Source: CBDHHC01 sp965263345
GTDB taxonomy: Bacteria; Pseudomonadota; Alphaproteobacteria; Rhizobiales; CBDHHC01
Length of the DNA stretch: 64,000 nucleotides
Reading direction: 5' to 3'
Assembly (NCBI GenBank): GCA_965263345.1
Contig: CBDHHC010000004.1
Span: forward strand, 372,001 to 436,000
How positions within the stretch are numbered: position 1 is the stretch's first letter; each line of letters begins with the position of its first letter. Below are positions 61,792 through 64,000 of this stretch, piece by piece. Position numbers and translations under genes: made by a program. The notes beneath the pieces were generated by a model. The model made no database searches. It was given only the letters and a program-made list of their open reading frames with translations, and was not told where the DNA came from.

Positions 61792-62142
61792 TTAACTTAC
61801 TTTTTTCATGGAAAGTGCTGGTACAGTGTTCTGTTCTTCGGATTGAAGTTGTTTATTTAGTTTTTCAGCTCTTAGACGCCATTGATGCGCTTCAAGAGCT
61901 CTTTCTCTAGCAGTTTTACGCCAACGCCCTTGGTTTAACCAAGTTCCAAAACCACCAAGAAATACTCCCAAGATCATAGAAGAAATAATGAATATGAAAA
62001 AAGGCATACTCACAACAATCGCAGGGTCTTTTGAATAAAAAGGGTCAAGAATTAAATTCACTTCATGTCGATTAGCGACAGCAAGAGCAGTAAGTACGGT
62101 GACAAAAGGCACTATTATAAAAAGCCAAATCAGTTTTTTCAT
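61792..62142 (-). CDS. lapA: LapA family (DUF1049) inner-membrane protein
   Basis: This 116-residue protein has two hydrophobic segments (about residues 4-22 and 44-66) and a cytoplasmic helical, Arg/Gln-rich tail (LNQGRWRKTARERALEAHQW), the LapA/YciS layout. In E. coli LapA-LapB modulate LpxC turnover and lipopolysaccharide synthesis; lapB is not in the window. AAGGGG precedes the ATG. Its position between ihfB and trpF is conserved in many relatives. Confidence 0.85.
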   Translation of the reverse strand: MKKLIWLFIIVPFVTVLTALAVANRHEVNLILDPFYSKDPAIVVSMPFFIFIISSMILGVFLGGFGTWLNQGRWRKTARERALEAHQWRLRAEKLNKQLQSEEQNTVPALSMKKVS

Positions 62143-62302
62143 AACCGAACCCCTTTGATTCCATAATATCCACGAGACGACAATAAAGGCTATGCTCTTT
62201 TTTGCCGTCGTTTATGTTTTTAATAATGGTATAAAGTGTATTTATCCATCATTTTAATACTGAATAGGATATATGGTTAAGTAAAACTTAGTGACGATTG
62301 TC

Positions 62303-62584
62303 TTAATTTGCGTTCAGACGTTCGCGCATTTCTTTACCAGATTTGAAAAATGGTACGAACTTCTCAGGAACAGATACTTTCTCGCCTGTTCTTGGGTTGC
62401 GCCCTAAACGTGCAGCTCTATGTTTTACTGTAAATGCACCAAACCCACGCAATTCGACACGATCTCCGCGGGCCAAAGCTGCAATGATTTCATCAAATAT
62501 GACATTCACAATACGTTCCACGTCTCTTTGATAAAGATGTGGATTTGCCGAAGTGATTTTTTGGACAAGTTCCGACTTAATCAT
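62303..62584 (-). CDS. ihfB: Integration host factor subunit beta
   Basis: This 93-residue DNA-bending protein has the HU/IHF fold with the intercalating proline in LGRNPRTGEK and the ELRGFGAFTVKHR signature. It acts with IhfA (not in the window) in nucleoid organisation, recombination and transcription. It lies 44 bases downstream of sppA on the same strand, in the rpsA-sppA-ihfB order common in the class. Confidence 0.96.
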   Translation of the reverse strand: MIKSELVQKITSANPHLYQRDVERIVNVIFDEIIAALARGDRVELRGFGAFTVKHRAARLGRNPRTGEKVSVPEKFVPFFKSGKEMRERLNAN

Positions 62585-62628
62585 TGATGTTAAACACCTT
62601 TAATAAGTAATAAAGATTAAATTAATAC

Positions 62629-63576
62629 TTAGCGAGGGTGCCAAACTGAAACAAGTCCGTCAAGTCGTAGAAGCTCTAACCCAACGTTTTTATTAAATAT
62701 ATTTGTTGGAACACCTAATTTTTCTGCTAATTTCATACCAAAGTAGCTAAAAAGCCCATAAGTTTCTATTTCCTGGACTTTCCAGTCTTTAATTTCCAGT
62801 GTTGATGAAACTTTATGTTTGCTACGCAACCAAACCAAAGCTTCTGTTTCTCCGCCAACTTTATCAATTAATTTGTGTGTTAAAGCTTGTCTTCCTGAAT
62901 AAATTCTTCCATCTACAAGTCCAGGAACAGAACTTGGTTCTAATTTTCTCCTATCTTTAACAAGTTTTAAAAACCATTGATGAGATTCTGAAACCATTTC
63001 CTGTGCTAATTGCCTACCAGCTTCATCTGCTGGTTTAAATGGAGATGGGCTTGCTTTTAAGGGGCCACTCTTAATCTCTTCCATTTTTATACCAACATTT
63101 TCCAAGAGTTTCGAAACTTCTGCCCATTGAAATATAACACCAACAGAACCTGTAATTGTATTTCCACGTGCTACTATATAGTCCGTTCCTAAGCCCGCAA
63201 TATATGCTGCGGATGTTGCAATCGTCCCAAAAACCGCCACAACTGGTTTATTTTTCGCAACTTTACGTATCTGCTCAAATAGAGCCTCTCCGCCTGTTGT
63301 TGTTCCTCCAGGACTATTAATATGTAATAAAACAGCTTTAACATCTTTTGATTTTGCAATTTTTTCCAACAGTTTTTGTTGATCACGGTTATCTGTAATC
63401 ACTCCATCAATTTGCACTCGAGCAATATGCTGTTTTTTTAGTATTGGGGAATTATTACTTAAAGATGCTGCGGATATGATTGCAATCAGAATTGCCAGGA
63501 TAGTTGTGAAACGCCAAAAACTTAAACGTCGCGATAGGCGCCGTCTATCAACCAAAGCTTCTGCTTCAAGAGACAT
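62629..63576 (-). CDS. sppA: Signal peptide peptidase SppA (S49 family)
   Basis: This 315-residue short-form SppA has an N-terminal anchor (about residues 22-40) and a protease domain. The catalytic Ser122 (IATSAAYIAG) and Lys174 (SGPLKASPSP) form a Ser-Lys dyad, and LHINSPGG forms the oxyanion region. It degrades cleaved signal peptides in the inner membrane. Short SppA proteins form octamers. It follows rpsA on the minus strand after two hairpins. Confidence 0.95.
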   Translation of the reverse strand: MSLEAEALVDRRRLSRRLSFWRFTTILAILIAIISAASLSNNSPILKKQHIARVQIDGVITDNRDQQKLLEKIAKSKDVKAVLLHINSPGGTTTGGEALFEQIRKVAKNKPVVAVFGTIATSAAYIAGLGTDYIVARGNTITGSVGVIFQWAEVSKLLENVGIKMEEIKSGPLKASPSPFKPADEAGRQLAQEMVSESHQWFLKLVKDRRKLEPSSVPGLVDGRIYSGRQALTHKLIDKVGGETEALVWLRSKHKVSSTLEIKDWKVQEIETYGLFSYFGMKLAEKLGVPTNIFNKNVGLELLRLDGLVSVWHPR

Positions 63577-63750
63577 TATTTAAAAATACCTTGTCTATTG
63601 TAATTACTAGATAAATTCTTTGTTTAGTTGCTTTCATCTTCGTCAAATAGAATAATCAATCCATTTTGTATCTATTGTTACTCATATAAGACTTTGATTT
63701 GGCTAAAAACAGTATTCGTTAGAAAATAATAGGAAAATGATTTATTTACA

Positions 63751-63782
63751 ACGGTTTGGTTGTAAGAAAACAACCAAACCGT
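63751..63782 (-). terminator. 13-bp stem-loop downstream of rpsA
   Basis: ACGGTTTGGTTGT (63751-63763) and ACAACCAAACCGT (63770-63782) are perfectly complementary with a 6-base loop. It lies about 50 bases after the rpsA stop codon. In the rpsA direction the following bases are AT-rich (TGTAAATAAAT) without a clean T-run; a terminator is likely. Confidence 0.7.
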
Positions 63783-63795
63783 CATTATCATGGGA

Positions 63796-63816
63796 ATAAT
63801 CTGTGTATCAGATTAT
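63796..63816 (-). terminator. Second stem-loop downstream of rpsA
   Basis: ATAATCTG (63796-63803) and CAGATTAT (63809-63816) form a perfect 8-bp stem with a 5-base loop, 13 bases after the rpsA stop and 13 bases before the larger hairpin. It could stabilise the rpsA message 3' end or add to termination. Confidence 0.45.
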
Positions 63817-63828
63817 TTTGAGAGTTTT

Positions 63829-64000
63829 TTATTCGCCCTCAGGCTTCTCTTCAACATCGTCATCTTTAGCTTTATTCAATGCAGCGCCTAAGATATCTCC
63901 TAGAGATGCTCCACTATCAGATGATCCATATTGTGCAACGGCTTCTTTTTCTTCAGCAATTTCAAGTGTTTTGATAGATACTGAAATGCGTCTACCTGAT
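63829..64000 (-). CDS. rpsA: 30S ribosomal protein S1, C-terminal part
   Basis: This is the last 57 codons of a gene that runs off the end of the window. The visible protein reads GRRISVSIKTLEIAEEKEAV, then a Ser/Gly patch followed by ASLGDILGAALNKAKDDD and an acidic end (VEEKPEGE). The LGDILGAALN motif and acidic tail are typical of the C-terminus of alphaproteobacterial S1. The sppA-ihfB neighbourhood agrees. S1 binds mRNA leaders and is essential for translation initiation. Confidence 0.9.
   Translation of the reverse strand, partial: SGRRISVSIKTLEIAEEKEAVAQYGSSDSGASLGDILGAALNKAKDDDVEEKPEGE

Overview
This window is chromosomal DNA from an AT-rich alphaproteobacterium (I estimate 37-39% G+C by eye), probably a free-living, motile or chemotactic aquatic member of the Rhodospirillales in the broad sense. 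The placement rests on gene order. Positions 35.8-64 kb hold the alphaproteobacterial core run chvI-chvG-hprK / PTS IIA-HPr-sahH-divL-tsaE-amgK-murU-addB-addA-trxA, convergent with folC-accD-trpA-trpB-trpF-lapA-ihfB-sppA-rpsA. The family-level calls are secure. The species is not identifiable from the sequence alone. I saw no tRNA, rRNA, CRISPR array, insertion sequence or prophage.

Layout. 0-1.1 kb: the end of an iron/haem/B12-type ABC permease and its ATPase. 1.4-4.4 kb: a TetR regulator, a YdjM-like membrane protein and a DUF2130 coiled-coil protein. 4.5-9.7 kb: a small surface-polysaccharide cluster (alpha/alpha-barrel protein, two WecG/TagA/CpsF glycosyltransferases around a UDP-GlcNAc 2-epimerase), then an O-methyltransferase and a small membrane protein. 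9.7-14.5 kb: an accessory stretch with long non-coding gaps, a secreted TPR protein, an anchored beta-rich hypothetical protein and an EEP-family phosphodiesterase/nuclease. 14.7-24 kb, all minus: rimO, a GYF_2-AsmA fusion, and the stress operon prkA-yeaH-spoVR. 24.4-35.5 kb: mixed housekeeping and accessory genes (gluQRS, alkA-like glycosylase, esterase, HNH protein, a 1007-residue modular SH3b/LysM protein with an effector-like C-terminus, GNAT, pyrE, rhomboid). 35.8-64 kb: the conserved core described above, interrupted once by a two-gene minus-strand insert (solute-binding protein plus chemoreceptor) between hprK and the PTS IIA gene.

How genes work together. ChvG/ChvI, HPr kinase, PTS IIA and HPr form the alphaproteobacterial envelope-stress/regulatory PTS circuit. 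The TsaE-AmgK fusion and MurU combine tRNA t6A synthesis with MurNAc recycling. AddAB is the double-strand-break resection machine. The trpFBA genes complete tryptophan synthesis next to accD.

Most notable observations: (1) the gene at the conserved folC position is an intact reading frame that has lost essentially every catalytic motif of folylpolyglutamate/dihydrofolate synthase while keeping the fold, so it looks like a pseudoenzyme or a repurposed protein; (2) a large SH3b-LysM-(Ser/Glu/Gln-rich linker)-effector-like protein without a classical signal peptide; (3) a DivL orthologue with tyrosine in place of the phospho-acceptor histidine; (4) a TsaE-AmgK fusion; (5) a GYF_2-AsmA fusion; (6) a perfect 12-bp hairpin inside the prkA-yeaH operon.
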